Assembly (NCBI GenBank): GCA_015178975.1
Contig: WHVD01000001.1
Location: forward strand, 2,666,001-2,730,000
Reading direction: 5' to 3'
Length of the DNA stretch: 64,000 nt
Source of the DNA: Hysterangium stoloniferum
Taxonomy: Eukaryota; Basidiomycota; Agaricomycetes; Hysterangiales; Hysterangiaceae
The position numbers and the translations under genes are program-made. Of the stretch, positions 46,063-57,568 are shown in pieces (the first letter of the stretch is position 1; each line of letters opens with the position of its first letter). Below the pieces are notes generated by a model that was not told the origin of the DNA, ran no database searches, and worked only from the letters and a program-made list of their open reading frames with translations.

Positions 46063-46198
46063 GCCTCAGGTGTTCCACACTACGAGTGCTATGCGAATCC
46101 TTGATTTCTTGTGTTCCTATATCAGATGTTACTCGATCTTTGTAAACCTTTGTATTTAATTTTTTACGGCGGATTGAGGCAGACTCGTTTCCACAGCA

Positions 46199-48100
46199 TG
46201 GCGGACATTGATCACTCTGATGAAGGAAGTAACTACAATAAAACTTGCACACTGCCGCGCCGCGTTCACCCTCCTGGAGTTCGCCCGTGTCATCCTCGAC
46301 ACCGGGGGATATCCTTCCCATCCTCGAACCACAGCCAGCAGCGAACGCAACGGCGTGCAAGGTCCTCCTCTTCGGAAGCGCATGTAATCAAAAGAGAATA
46401 TAATATGTAAATTTGTATAATTCTTCTACTCGCTATTCGAGATGATCACTCTGTTATACTAAATAATTCACATGTCATCATTAATATTTCGGATGCAGGA
46501 TATTCAGATGCCGCTACATAGCATTAATAAGCCGCCGACTTGTTACTCTGGAATATGATGGAGTGATCGGGAACGTTTACTAACAGCGCATACTTCGTTC
46601 GTGCAGTAGGTGATTACAACACCTCAGCCCCCTCAACCACCCACCACCACATGGCGCACCCTCGCCTCTCCCGAATCCCTCCCCCGCACAACCGCGTGGG
46701 CTCTCAACGTCACCTCCACGGCGGTACTCCTTGCGGCTATAGGAAAGGCCGAAGTCGTCATGTCCCTGGTCCCGTACACCTACCACACCGACGTCATCCG
46801 TTTTGCGGTCAGGAAGAAGACGGGCGTTGTGACGACAGGTTATGTCAGCCCGCGATGTTTGCGCTCGATGATTTGAACGAGCGACCGCGGTATCTCCCAC
46901 ATATATGCCGTCAAGACCATTGGCGAGATTCATGACAAGGGCCGAAAGGTCCGTGAGGGGCGGGAATGTATTCAAATTCTGGCACGTTTGACTGATATTA
47001 TCACGCTTCCCGTGCATCTGTCCAGTCCCTCCTCTCCAATTGCGAGGGCCTCCTGTCCGCGTACTGCACCTCGAACCGCTCTACAAATTCGGCTGGTCCT
47101 CCCGCGGGGACCTCTTCGCCCTGCTCAACCCGGGCGCTTCCTCAACCATGCTCAGCCGACCGTGATCCCCGGCGGCGGTATACAGCTCATGCAGAGCGCG
47201 GCGCCCATCCAGGTTCGGGTTCGAGGGGTACGCGAGTCGGGACTGCGCCCCCTTTGCGGAGCTGTATGACATTCCGGAGGCGGAGGAGGTGTTGAGAGGG
47301 ACGCTCTGGTGGGGCGGCTGGCTGGTTGAAGGAGGGGATGACGTGGGCGGAGGTCGGTGCGAAGGAGGCGAGGGAGAAGTGAGTAGTGTTTGGGAATGGT
47401 TGTTTTTTTGTAGGTCATTGAGGTGATATTTTCTCTGGTAGTGCTAGCCTTGCTGCTATTGCCTCCCTTCTTCCTGGTGACAAGATTACCCGCGATCAGG
47501 TCGTGTCGTGCTTGAGGTGGATTGGGTTCTTGGGTGCTGAGAAGGCTACCGTGTGGGTGGGTGTTTTCCTTCCTATCACAGCATCATATCCGAATGCTAA
47601 CATGTCAACCAAGGCCCCGCTGCTCGACACGCTTTGTGCCCGTCTTGAAGAGCTCATGAGGTATGAGCAGGGTGAACAGGACATGATCGTTTTGCAGCAC
47701 CGATTTGGCGTGCAGTAGGATGGCGGTGAGGTGTGTTATATGAGTCTCATAATATTCTACACTCATATTTCCCCACCTTGTCTTCTGCACCGTTATTACA
47801 TTCAACATTCTAACACACATCTCCCTGTACAGGAAACACTCACGTCCACTCTTGTTACGTACGGTAGCCCTTTTCCGGGGGGATACACCGCCATGACGTT
47901 GACGGTCGGATTTCCGTGTGGCATTGCGACGCAGCTTGTGCTAGATGGTGAGATTAAAACGAAGGGTCCGTCCGTCCGTCCCCTCACCCCCCCTCTCGCG
48001 TATAAATCCATTTCTGACATTTCATTCGCTTTCCCCCCTTCACCCTCAACCTAGAGGTCTGCACGCCCTACCTTGGCCGCCGTGACGACGGGTCCAAGTA
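46199..48100 (+). pseudogene. LYS9: Saccharopine reductase (LYS9), copy iii, full span
   Basis: The only copy spanning nearly the whole gene. First exon from 46,199 (MADIDHSDEGSNYNKT) to the KVLLFGSA-type nucleotide-binding start near 46,380. After an intron: CRYIA, RTLASPESLPRTTAWALNV, TSTAVLLAAIGKAEVVMSLV, PYTYHTDVIRFAVRKKTGVV, TTGYVSP. Then HIYAVKTIGEIHDKG, the YKFSWSSRG region (altered) near 47,090, GYASR.., ELYDIPEAEEVLRG near 47,260, MTWAEVGAKEA. A second half follows: DQVVSCLRWIGFLGAEKATV, APLLDTLCARLEELMRYEQG, EQDMIVLQHRFGVQ, ETLTSTLVTYG, GGYTAMTLTVGFPCGIATQL. Frameshifts and a stop after RSMI break it, and the last exon is cut at 48,100 by R3. Confidence 0.88.
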
Positions 48101-48392
48101 TGAGAGATTCTCTAACTATACTACACGTATATAATAGTACATTCGAGAGGAGATTGAACATCATAACTCATTGCGTCTTCTCGAGACATTTTGTCTCACC
48201 TTTTTCATACAAGCACTTACTTCTGCAATACTCGTTATACCTAATAGCTTTGTGTTAGAATTGGTGATGAAAGCACCCTTTTCCTGGGGGCGGTTCATCC
48301 ATTTCTTCACTTTTTCATATGAAGATGCTAATTGTGGACCATGCATTCTGAGGTTAATGCATGCCAGAACCAGTGTACACCTAAACTAGCAC
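48101..48392 (-). mobile_element. Short interspersed repeat R3, copy 3, left portion
   Basis: Reverse orientation. The rest of this copy lies at 53,104-53,240, beyond the hAT element. Joining them across the hAT at ACTAGCAC recreates the AGGTTTGGTGCTAG-type continuity seen at about 1178-1192 (unit A) and 11,660-11,675. Confidence 0.72.
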
Positions 48393-49207
48393 TAGGGCCA
48401 CACACCATTCTGTACACTGACAGTTCATACGGTGCCATATGACGGTCATGGCACCCATACCATAGGTCATTGTGGTTGGGTTTTGATGGCACGGTAGACA
48501 GTATGGGTGGCACTGTCTTGCACCATATAGGTACGGCTGTAAGGCGGCATGTACGGCACTGTACGGCATGCTTAATCAGTAAATAATCACATCATCGACC
48601 TTATCAACATTCCATCTCCAAGGCTCAGTCAGTGGTTTCAGTGTCCACTGATAGGCTATCACCTCCAGCAGGACTATCACTACTAGGGTATCGCTTCCTA
48701 TGAAGGGCCCCTTCAAGTGACAAACTACATGCACATTTCACTTGTGTCTCTTGGCTGTTGCCCTGTTTGCCCACTTCAACCTCATTCCCAATTTCACCGA
48801 TTGGTGGTGTCAAATGTCCAACATGCTCAATTTAACTCAGCCCTACCCCTCTATTTCAAATCTTTCAAATGTTGTCAAATCCCCCAATTCTCTTTCGTGG
48901 GAGTACTTAGCACTGGACCCTTTTTTTTTTCGTATAAGACACTGCCTAAGAGGTGGCGACACCACTAAGCCTTCCACTTGTCATTTGGAATGCCACTACC
49001 TTCTGTGCCAATGTCAGGTGTGGACCACATTTTTTTGTATCATCTGTATAGCTCACATACCTGCAAGGCATTAAAGATGGCAAGTGCCATAACTGAGGCC
49101 AAAACATGGTAGCCCTGATCGAGGAAGAATGGCTGGATGCAGATGGCCGGCCTGCCAAACGCCATCACTCACAATGGCAATCTAAATGAAAGCTCAAGTT
49201 CAAGTGC

Positions 49208-52200
49208 ATGAACGTCACTGCCAATGATGTTGAAGATGAGGATGATGGCGACTTTTCAGCTTCGGATTTTGATCACACATTGAGCCCGAGTCCAGAGTCA
49301 GGCGATTCAGAGATGGAGGTCACAGTGATTCCTAACGATGAGGTATGTTGACATTTGCTGTGTCACATCTCAAGGTGATTGACGCTTGACATAGATTGCG
49401 GACCTCCTTCCTTCAAAAACACCCCCCAAGACAAAGTGTACAAAGTCAACAACACAGGCAAAGAAGAAATCCTGGGCAGCCACAGTTGAAGAGGTGGAAG
49501 ATGATGATGCCCCTCACAACCCACCTACTCAGAGCAGTGTGGCCTCATCTCAACCTGGACAACCCACTACGGAAGGGGCTTCAAACCCTACGGCTCATCC
49601 CAAAAAGGTGCGTACCATGGCTAAACTACAAATGCTTTCCTCACATGGATCTCCCAAAGGCGACGGGTGTCAAACAAAATCCTGTCTACCTATTCTACAA
49701 GTTGTGAACCAGAATGCCAGTGGTATGGCCAGCGACCCTGGGGACAAGTACTACAAGTGTTACCACAGAAACTGTAAGGTGTTGACTGTAACTCATGCAA
49801 TGAAAAGCAGTCTCAATGGCACAGGCAGTACAGGCAGTGGTATGTTCCCCACTTCTTTTTCCCCTGGCATGCCTGATGTAGTCCAATAAAGGGGCCATGG
49901 GATCAGGAAAAATTTGAGCACTTGTTGATGGAATGGATTGTCATGTGTGACCAACCATTTGACAAGGTTGAGAAGCCTGAATTTGTGAAGTTGATGATGT
50001 ATGCTTGCCACCCTGCATCTTCTGTCAAGCTTCCCAGTTGAGAGAGAGTGCGACACCATGTAATGAATATGGGTGATGACACTGTCGAGGGCATCTGTGA
50101 GATGTTTTCTGTATATGATCTCATCATTTGCGTTTCACTCAAGTCGCTCACCCATTGGCGGGAACTTGAAGGGAAGGTTGCATTATCTCTCAATGCATGG
50201 ACCTCAAGCAAGCAACATGCATTTCTGGCTATTGTTGCACATTATGTCATGAACAAGGGCCAGTTAGTGTGTGTGTACATTGGTCTACCCTTCTGAATTG
50301 CGTCACTGATTGGTTTTACAAAGGAACTTCTCATTGACTTCCAGGAGGTTGTGGACGAACACTCCAGTGAGAATATGGCCAAGGTGGTATGGGAGACGTT
50401 GACCCAGTATGGGCTTATTGAGTGGGTAAGTTTATTTTTTCCCTTTCGTCAAGTTTCAAAGCTGTCAACACTGAACCATTTGCAGAAGATCATTGCATTT
50501 GTCATGGACAATGCCACTAACAATGACACTATGGTAGTAGCTATTGAACAATGTTGTTGTGAGGTGGGTGTGTACTTCTCAGCCAAGGAGGTGCGAATGT
50601 GTTGTATGCCACACACCATTCACCTGGCTGCAATCAAGGTACAGACCATCTCTATTCCTCACTGAATAGTCTAAGTTGACTTTTCATCAGTTACTTGAGG
50701 GTATTGGTGTGCTGTTGAAGGTGGACAGTAAGAAGGCACTCTCATGAAGTGGCAACTATCAGGACAGTGCCATGGCACCACTAGGCTGTGAGCATGATAA
50801 TGAGGCTGTCCAGCTTGAGGATGAAGACAACAATGACGACGCCAGTAAAAACCCTGCCATGTTTATCTCTGCCATCACTAAGGTGACCTTGTATTGTGCA
50901 TATCATCGCTACATTGTTCTCAGGCCCACCCTTCTTGTCCAGCTCTGGAAAATTGTTCGGAATGTGTAGTCCACCCCACAACACTGCCAAAAGTGGTGCA
51001 AATAAATCTACATAGCAATGAATCAAGGGGGTGGGAATGACAAAGATCAAAGCCCAGCACTCATGCTCATTCTCGATGTCTGGACATGATGGTCCTCTAC
51101 TCATCAGATGTTACATGAGACTCAGATGTGTTCCATCACTGTGACATCAATTCCTTACCTATAGTCAGGCCATGCACTCGATTACTGACTAGCTATTGAC
51201 TCATACATCATGAGGAACTGTGACCTTCATCCATATGAACTCTCTGATGAAGATTGGTCTTCAATTACTATGGTTTCGTCATGGCTGAAATCATTCTGCA
51301 GCGCCACCACTCAGATGTCTGCGACGAAGGCACCAATGCTCTCAACCACCCCTGCCGTATTTCGTGGGCTTCAAGATGATATCGAGACAATCCTTTGCAG
51401 TTTGGCAACAAATGTGTCTCCCATCATCAAAAAGGGTCTTCTTGATGCTCACAAGAAGCTCAGTGAGTATTATTACAAGTATGATGAATCTCCATTTTAT
51501 ACCTGGGCTGCATGTACGTCATTCTATTATTTCTGTTGATGCTAGCTAACTAATCTACTCAGTACTTGATCCGAGGATATCATATGATGGTATGAAGTGT
51601 TAAGAACTGAAAACTGACTCGTGTTGGTAGGCCGATGGGGACCAATCAGAAGGACTTGGCTTCAGCTTATATGCTGCACCCTCACAAATAACCATTGGGT
51701 GTCCTTAGATTTCAAACAGGTGAAGACTAGTCCTAACAAGTACCTCTCGGCAAACTACCGATCGGAACCAAAGGATAAGTCGGGTGTTGGGCCAAGGAGT
51801 CAGGGACCGAGAGTGGGCAAGCGCACACGAAGGTGGATAGTGGGATACTTAGTATAAGACTCCTAGAGGTGTAAGAGGGTATTCTGAGTCAATATTCTGA
51901 TTGCTTAGTAACTGCAACTACAGCGGGTTCATATACAAGTATTCAGCATCTAGAAAATACTAACTAGGAGAAGAGCGGAAAACGGTATTGACAAATAAGC
52001 TTGACTAGGAATGGGAAGGTTACAATAAGTTCAGAGGAATGTGAGATAACCAAGAGTGGGATAATGAGAAAAGGAAATAGTCCAAGGGTTACAAGTATAT
52101 ATAGGTATATGTGAAACATAGAGTAGAACACATCACCATAATAAAAAGAGGACATATCAGAGTATAACCAGATAATACAAGCATATTTTGATGGGGGTGT

Positions 52201-52906
52201 AAATGGAGTTTGATCGCCACATAAGCATTCGTCAGCATTGGGAGACTGACGGTTTCTGATGCGATGACTTGAATGATAACTTGAAACATCGATAGGTGGT
52301 GATAACCTTGGGGACCATCGGGTTGCGACATAGTCATAACATGAAGCTTGACTACAAGAGCGACCCGCTACTCTTGCCATACCTTGAGTCATCCAAGGAT
52401 GAGCTGCAGGACTACTACAATATGCATTATACATTCTGCACCATCTCAAATCACAGAGCTTGCTACCATGATGCCCTGGAACCTCAGCTGCACCCCTGCT
52501 TTCACCTCAGAAAAACTTCACTTCATGTTTTCACTGGAAGGCAAAAATGGTGATAAATGAGCTGGAGGAGTACTTCAAACTTCCACTGGAAGACTTTGAG
52601 ACCTGCAATCCTATTCATTGGTGGATGGGCCGGCATGCTCAGTTCCTGAATCTCTTCTGGCTTGCTTGCGATATTCTCTGTATTCCAGGTGTGTCCATAA
52701 TCCAACAATTCATTGTGATAGGTGATGAACATTACATGTCAGGGTCTGCGGTTGCCATCGAATGCATTTTCTCTGGGGGTCGTGATATCATTTTGCTGTG
52801 CCATGCAAGTCTCCATCCCAAGATGATCAAAGTCCTTATGCTGGTCAAGAAGAAGCTTCATTTGGCGTGTGCTCAGAGTGCAGCAGCATTGCAGAGTAGT
52901 AGTTAA
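49208..52906 (+). pseudogene. hAT transposase, degenerate
   Basis: First exon from 49,208 (MNVTANDVEDEDDGDFSAS) to a 52-bp intron (49,343-49,394). It continues through KTPPKTKCTKSTTQAKKKS, a BED-like region around NPVYLFYK..DPGDKYYKCYHRN, WIVMCDQPFDKVEKPEFVK, ALSLNAWTSSKQHAFLAIV, EHSSENMAKVVWETLTQYGL, IIAFVMDNATNNDTM, RMCCMPHTIHLAAIK, LSDEDWSSITMVSSWLKSF, LDPRISYDGMK, then (after the LTR) LDYKSDPLLLPYLESSKDEL. The hAT dimerisation domain follows: EYFKLPLEDFETCNPIHWWM, a 54-bp intron (52,689-52,742), GSAVAIECIFSGGRD, stop at 52,906. Breaks include a frameshift after YLFYK near 49,704, TGA at 50,039-50,041 and the LTR insertion. Confidence 0.92.
51598..52341 (+). mobile_element. Solo LTR, family L1, copy 3 (744 bp), inside the hAT transposase
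   Basis: Starts TGTTAAGAACTGAAAACTGAC and ends CATAACA. Exact 5-bp target duplication TGAAG (51,593-51,597 and 52,342-52,346). Excising it and one TGAAG restores the frame DPRISYDGMK-LDYKSDP of the host transposase. Confidence 0.93.
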
Positions 52907-53103
52907 TATGCTTTGCTAGTCCTATCTGAATTTCTTTGGTGCCGTATTGTCCCATTCACCATCAGATGGCCGTCTGGGCACCTGTCCCATACCATCAAGC
53001 AACCTAAGAGGTAGGTGTATGGACAGTATACGGTATGGCCGTACCCCATCAACCACCGTATTGTGTATGGCCATCTCCGTAATACGGACAGTGCGCAGCC
53101 CTA

Positions 53104-53240
53104 ACTAGCACCAAACCTATCATGTCAGATGGTGATTCACTAACTGACACATTGATGGACAAACAAGTACTATTAATACAAGTCTATTACCCCCTTGTAG
53201 ATTGTGTCATACAATAAGTCAACTCATACTATTTTTAATA
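53104..53240 (-). mobile_element. Short interspersed repeat R3, copy 3, right portion
   Basis: Ends GTCAACTCATACTATTTTTAATAC on plus, the reverse complement of the R3 start. Followed by a 60-bp piece of region P and then LYS9 copy iv. Confidence 0.72.
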
Positions 53241-53299
53241 CTTTGTGGTGCTCATGACTCCAGGCTCTCGGACCCAGAGTTCCCTTATCCTCGGGACAT

Positions 53300-53955
53300 G
53301 AAAGCCTGGACGCTGTCCCGATTCGCGTACCCGCGAAGCCGAACACGCCGACCTTGATGAGGGCCGCGCTCTGCATGAGCTATGTGCCACCGTCTGGGAT
53401 TGCGGTGGGCTGGGCATGGCTGAGGAAGCGCAGGGGATTAAGCAGCGCGAGGAGGACCCGCGGGAGGACCAGCTGAATTTGTAGAGGAGCGGGTTCGGGG
53501 TGCAGTCCAAGGACGGGAGGCCGCCGCAATGGGAGATGAGGGACCCGACAGATGCACGGGAAGTGTGATAATATAAGTTAAACGCGCCTGAATTTGAATA
53601 CATTCCCGTCCCTGACGGAACCTTCGGCCTTTGTCATGAATCTCGCTAATGGTTTTGACAGCATATATGGGGGAGATACCCAGTCAGTGATCATCTCGAA
53701 TAGCGAGTAGAAGAATTATACAGATTTACATAGCATATTCTCTTTGATTACATGCGCTTCCAAACATGAGGACCTTTCACGGCGTTGCGTTCGCAGGCTG
53801 TGGTTCGAGGATGGGAAGGATATCCCCCCGTGGCGAGGATGACACGGGCGAACTTCAGGAGGGTGAACGCGGCGCGCCGGTGTGCGAAGCTTCATTGTAG
53901 TTGCTTCCTTCATTGATGTGATCAATGTCCGGGATGCTGTGTAACCGAGTCTCCC
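53300..53955 (-). pseudogene. LYS9: Saccharopine reductase (LYS9), copy iv, rearranged
   Basis: On minus, 53,940-53,750 is the first-exon block (RVHPPEVRPCHPRHGGISFP in one frame). 53,600-53,310 is the central block: LISHCGGLPSLDCTPNPLLY then KFSWSSRG, the catalytic-domain segment of saccharopine reductase, followed out of frame by the GYANRDS region. Everything between the N-terminal exon and LISHCGG is missing, and the C-terminal part is replaced at about 53,300 by region P. Not functional. Confidence 0.8.
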
Positions 53956-54083
53956 TCAATTCGCCATAAAACAATAAATACAAAGCTCTATAACGATGGA
54001 GTAACATCCGATATGGGAACACAACAAATCAACGATTCGTGCTACGCCGTTATCGCCATATCGTAGTGTGGAACACGTGAGGA

Positions 54084-54866
54084 TCATCCATGGGCAGGAT
54101 CAATGGTTATTTGCCCTCCACTTTGATGAGCTGATAATCTGTCGAAACGGTTAAATTCTATGGATGTCATCATTGAGTCATGATAGGATTGAGAAATATC
54201 AGCCCATTGCATGATATTCATTAACAGGCGGGATCCCACCGTGCTCGTAGCTCTGGGTGTAGTATGTGGTTCCTTGCTTAAAAAAAGGCTAACGTCGGCA
54301 TCATTGCTTCATTCCCGTTCTCCACACGATTAACACCTGGGCTTCACTACGAAAGGTTGCTTGAGATGACAAGGATTACAAAGATATCAGAGCGGTTCTA
54401 GTCACCATAAAAGTCGAAAATTGCTATGAAGAGTCCTAGATAACGGACCTAAACCAGGATCAATGTTATGGTAATATGATGTAGCTCCAGAACGATGCAG
54501 CTCACGAAAAGATAGAGGAATTTTCCCAGTGACCACTGTCGTTGCCACACAGATTTCTGTAAGACGTGATATGTGAAAAACAGATGTCTCGAAATTACAT
54601 CCACGCACTTCTTGGTGAATAGTCAATGCTGAACATACAAAGGGGATGATGTATTAATGTCTAGCAAAGTTGCAGTACAATTATAGCTTTACCATAATCA
54701 TACACCATTACTACTATTGCTGCAATATATGAATATTGGACGGAAATATCTGAAACGAGATAATGTGTGATAATTGATAATCTGCTCAACAATGCCGAAC
54801 TATCAGGAGGGACTCACCCGCTCTCAGGAGGGCCTCCGAGTCTGTTGAAAGGATGGTATGACCCAT
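54084..54866 (-). pseudogene. DUF6533 seven-transmembrane protein, copy d, internal deletion
   Basis: Starts at 54,866 (MGHTILSTDSEALLRA), keeps the YDY exon, the LTIHQEVRG/KSVWQRQWSLGK exons (54,630-54,490) and the SNFRLLW segment. It then jumps near 54,330-54,240 through about 90 bp of unrelated sequence to the last exon (GSRLLMNIMQW, QSGGQITIDPAHG, stop at 54,084-54,086). The helices encoded by the middle exons are missing. Confidence 0.75.
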
Positions 54867-55800
54867 GGTACCTGGGGTAGAACTTGTGACTAGTTGGCAT
54901 ATAATGGTAGCTTCGATGCACTTTAAGATCCTTTTGGATATGAGGACTGAGACGGGAACGCAACTGAAGCCCCACGGCGCCAAAGAAAGAACGACGACCG
55001 ATCAAACAGCGCTATCACGATCATGAGGCTGATCTCAATCCCCTTATACTTTTCCAACACCGATTCTTGTAATTACACAGAATTCCATCACACGGTTTAT
55101 ATCCTTCCCTCGATGAGGATTACGCACAGTCAAGCGTTTCACTTCCATTTTGGAGCCAGCGGAGCAAATCGGACCCAGATGCGGAACCCTTGAGCAAACT
55201 TGCCAATGTGTGGGACTTTTATGAATTTCTCCTGTGCCGCGGTAGGTGTGCACCAAGTCCGTTCGACTTCTGAGTGGAGCAACACTTTCAATATGACGTG
55301 GAACCTACTTATATTCAGGGATAGCTTACAGCTCGAGACCCACCTCTGCAGTGACTAGATTCTAATGGAAAGTCAAAGGTTGCCTCAACTATGTACATCA
55401 GTACGTTTCAGGACATAGCATACCACACGAAGAATAACTCATCTCGGTCGCACCCCGAGGAGGACATGGAACAACTGAAGTGTTTCTATAAAGAGCGTCG
55501 TTACTCACAAGTGCGGATGGAAGCTGTGCCCACAACGTGCACGGCACGAGGCATTACATAAGATCAATACCAAATTTACTGACACGTTGTAACCAGAATC
55601 GAAGGCGTAGTGATTTACGGTGCACTGAAGAGGATAGAGGAATTCCTGCGTCAGGGCTTCAATACTGATGTCCCATTAGTTTTTATCACGGAGACCATGC
55701 GGGATCCAGCGAAAATCGAAGACTTATGTAACGCTTAGGCTTTCATGTCCCGGGGATGCGGCAGCTGTCGGTCCGAGAGCCTGGAGTCACGAGCATGCCA
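54867..55800 (-). other. Region P of unit 4
   Basis: Minus-strand paralogue of 14,766-15,632. On plus the antisense frame is visible as CFYKERRYSQVRMEAVPTT (about 55,480) and TRIEGVVIYGALKRIEEF, broken by two stops. Confidence 0.5.
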
Positions 55801-56124
55801 AAACCTTTAGAATCTAACAGAGCAACCCTGCTTGCCGTCACAAAAGTCAGCAGCATCACCACCCTTGATTTACCTCTTCCGCCAATTCTGAAAACTCATT
55901 GCATATCATTCTTTCGTCTAGCCTGTTTCTCCCCGTACCCTAACCTCACATCAATCTAATTAAACCTTTTATTTCCACTCATTCACAGCCACCATCATCA
56001 AAAAACCAATCACCCTCAATCTCTCACCAGCACCGCACCACTCATCTCATGCCCAACAGGGTCAGTGTCCCACTCCCTCCCTCCTTGCAAAAAAAACTCT
56101 AGTCCCAACTCCGAAGTTCAAAGA
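55801..56124. other. 3' flank of LYS9 copy v
   Basis: No gene recognised. Equivalent sequence follows LYS9 copy i at 14,638-14,765. Confidence 0.45.
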
Positions 56125-57440
56125 TCAAAGCTTCCCCTTGACATATCCCACGCCCTCCTCTGCCAGCTTCATCCTCAGCAGCTCACACATGTCCATCGCC
56201 TCCTTGCTTGAACCCGCGTACATGGACCCGTCGGCGCGACGGCCAAAGTAGGACGTGCAGCCGCCTAGGTTGAGGGTGAAGGTGAAAACGAATGCATGTC
56301 AGTAACGGATTTAGACGCGAGAGGGTGGGTGGGGGGGACGGACGTACCTTCGTTTTAATCTCACCATCTAGCACAAGCTGCGTCGCAATGCCACACGGTA
56401 ATCCGACCGTCAACGCCATGGCGGTGAATCCCCCGGAAGAGAGTTACTGTACACAATCAGAGTGGACGTGAGCGTTTCCTGTACAGGGGACACGTATGTG
56501 AGAATGTAGAATGCAAATAACGACGCAGAAGACAAGGTGGGAATATGGGTGTAGCATATTATGAGGCCTACATAACACACCTAACCGCCATCCTTCCACT
56601 GTACGCCAAAACAGTGCTGCAAAACGATCACGTCTTGTTCGCTCGCTGATACTGCTTGAGCGCTTCAAGGCGCCTACAGAGTATATCGAGGGGAATGACC
56701 TCGTTTGCATGCGTTGGTATTCGGATTTGAGTTCATTTTGCGACCGCTCACCAAAAGCAAGAATAAGCACACGAAACACTCCGCCTAACGGCAAACCTGT
56801 CCGCGAAACGGACGACGTCGGTGTGGTAGGTGTCCGGGACCAGAGACAGGAAGAGGTCGGACTTTGCTATAGCCATAACGGGTACCACGGTGGAGGTAAT
56901 GTTTTGAGAGTCTACGCGGTTGTGCGGGGAGAGATCCGGGACAGGCGAGGGTGCGCCATGTGGCGGTGGGGTGGTTGAGCGGGGTGAGGTTGTTGCACTC
57001 TGCTGCTGCACGAACGAAGTATGCGCTGTTGGTAAACGTTCTCGATGACTCAATCATATTACAGCGTAACAATTCCGCGGCTCACCAATGCTATGTAGCG
57101 GCATCTCGATATACTGCATCCGAAACATTACAATTATATGTGGATTATTCAGTATAAGAGTCAGTCATTATTTCCAATAGCGAGTAGAAGAATTATATAA
57201 ATTTACATATTACATTCTGTTTTATTACAGGCGCTTCCGAAGAGGAGGACCTTGCGCGGCGTTGCGTTTGCTGCAGGATGTGGTTCGAGGATGGGAAGGA
57301 TATCGCCCCGTGTCGAGGATGACACGGGTGAACTCCAGGAGGTTGAACGCGGTGCGGCGGTGTGCGAAGCTTTATTGGAGTTGCTTTCTTTATTGGAGTG
57401 ATTAATATCCACCATGCTGTGGAAACGAGTCTGCCTCAAT
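56125..57440 (-). pseudogene. LYS9: Saccharopine reductase (LYS9), copy v, N- and C-terminal parts
   Basis: Reading minus from 57,440: a first exon with DILPILEPHPAANAT and RKVLLFGSA, an intron, then CRYIALVSRG, CNNLTPLNHPTATWRTLA, ITSTVVPVMAIAKSDLFLSL, VPDTYHTDVVRFADRF. It then jumps (near 56,780) to the C-terminal half: LDILCRRLEALKQYQRA, DVIVLQHCFGVQWKDGG, TLTSTLI, GLPCGIATQLVLDGEIKTK, GCTSYFGRRADGSMYAG and the terminal VKGKL-stop at 56,125. The whole central catalytic region is deleted, and indels break the frame. Confidence 0.85.
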
Positions 57441-57568
57441 TCGCCATAAAACAATAAATACAAAGGGCTATAAAGATGGAATAACATCCGATATGGGAAC
57501 ACAACAAATCAAGGACTCGCATAGCACTACGCGATTACCGCCATATCGTAGTGTGTAACACGTGAGGG

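Larger units (their letters stand above)
48393..53103 (+). mobile_element. hAT transposon with 8-bp target duplication (4,711 bp)
   Basis: The left end reads TAGGGCCACACAC and the right end, in reverse complement, TAGGGCTGCGCAC: short imperfect inverted repeats of hAT type. An exact 8-bp target duplication ACTAGCAC flanks it (48,385-48,392 and 53,104-53,111). Subterminal regions are rich in GTACGG/CCGTAC words. The transposase gene inside is inactivated, partly by an L1 solo LTR at 51,598-52,341. Without the LTR and its target repeat the element would be about 3.96 kb. Confidence 0.93.
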
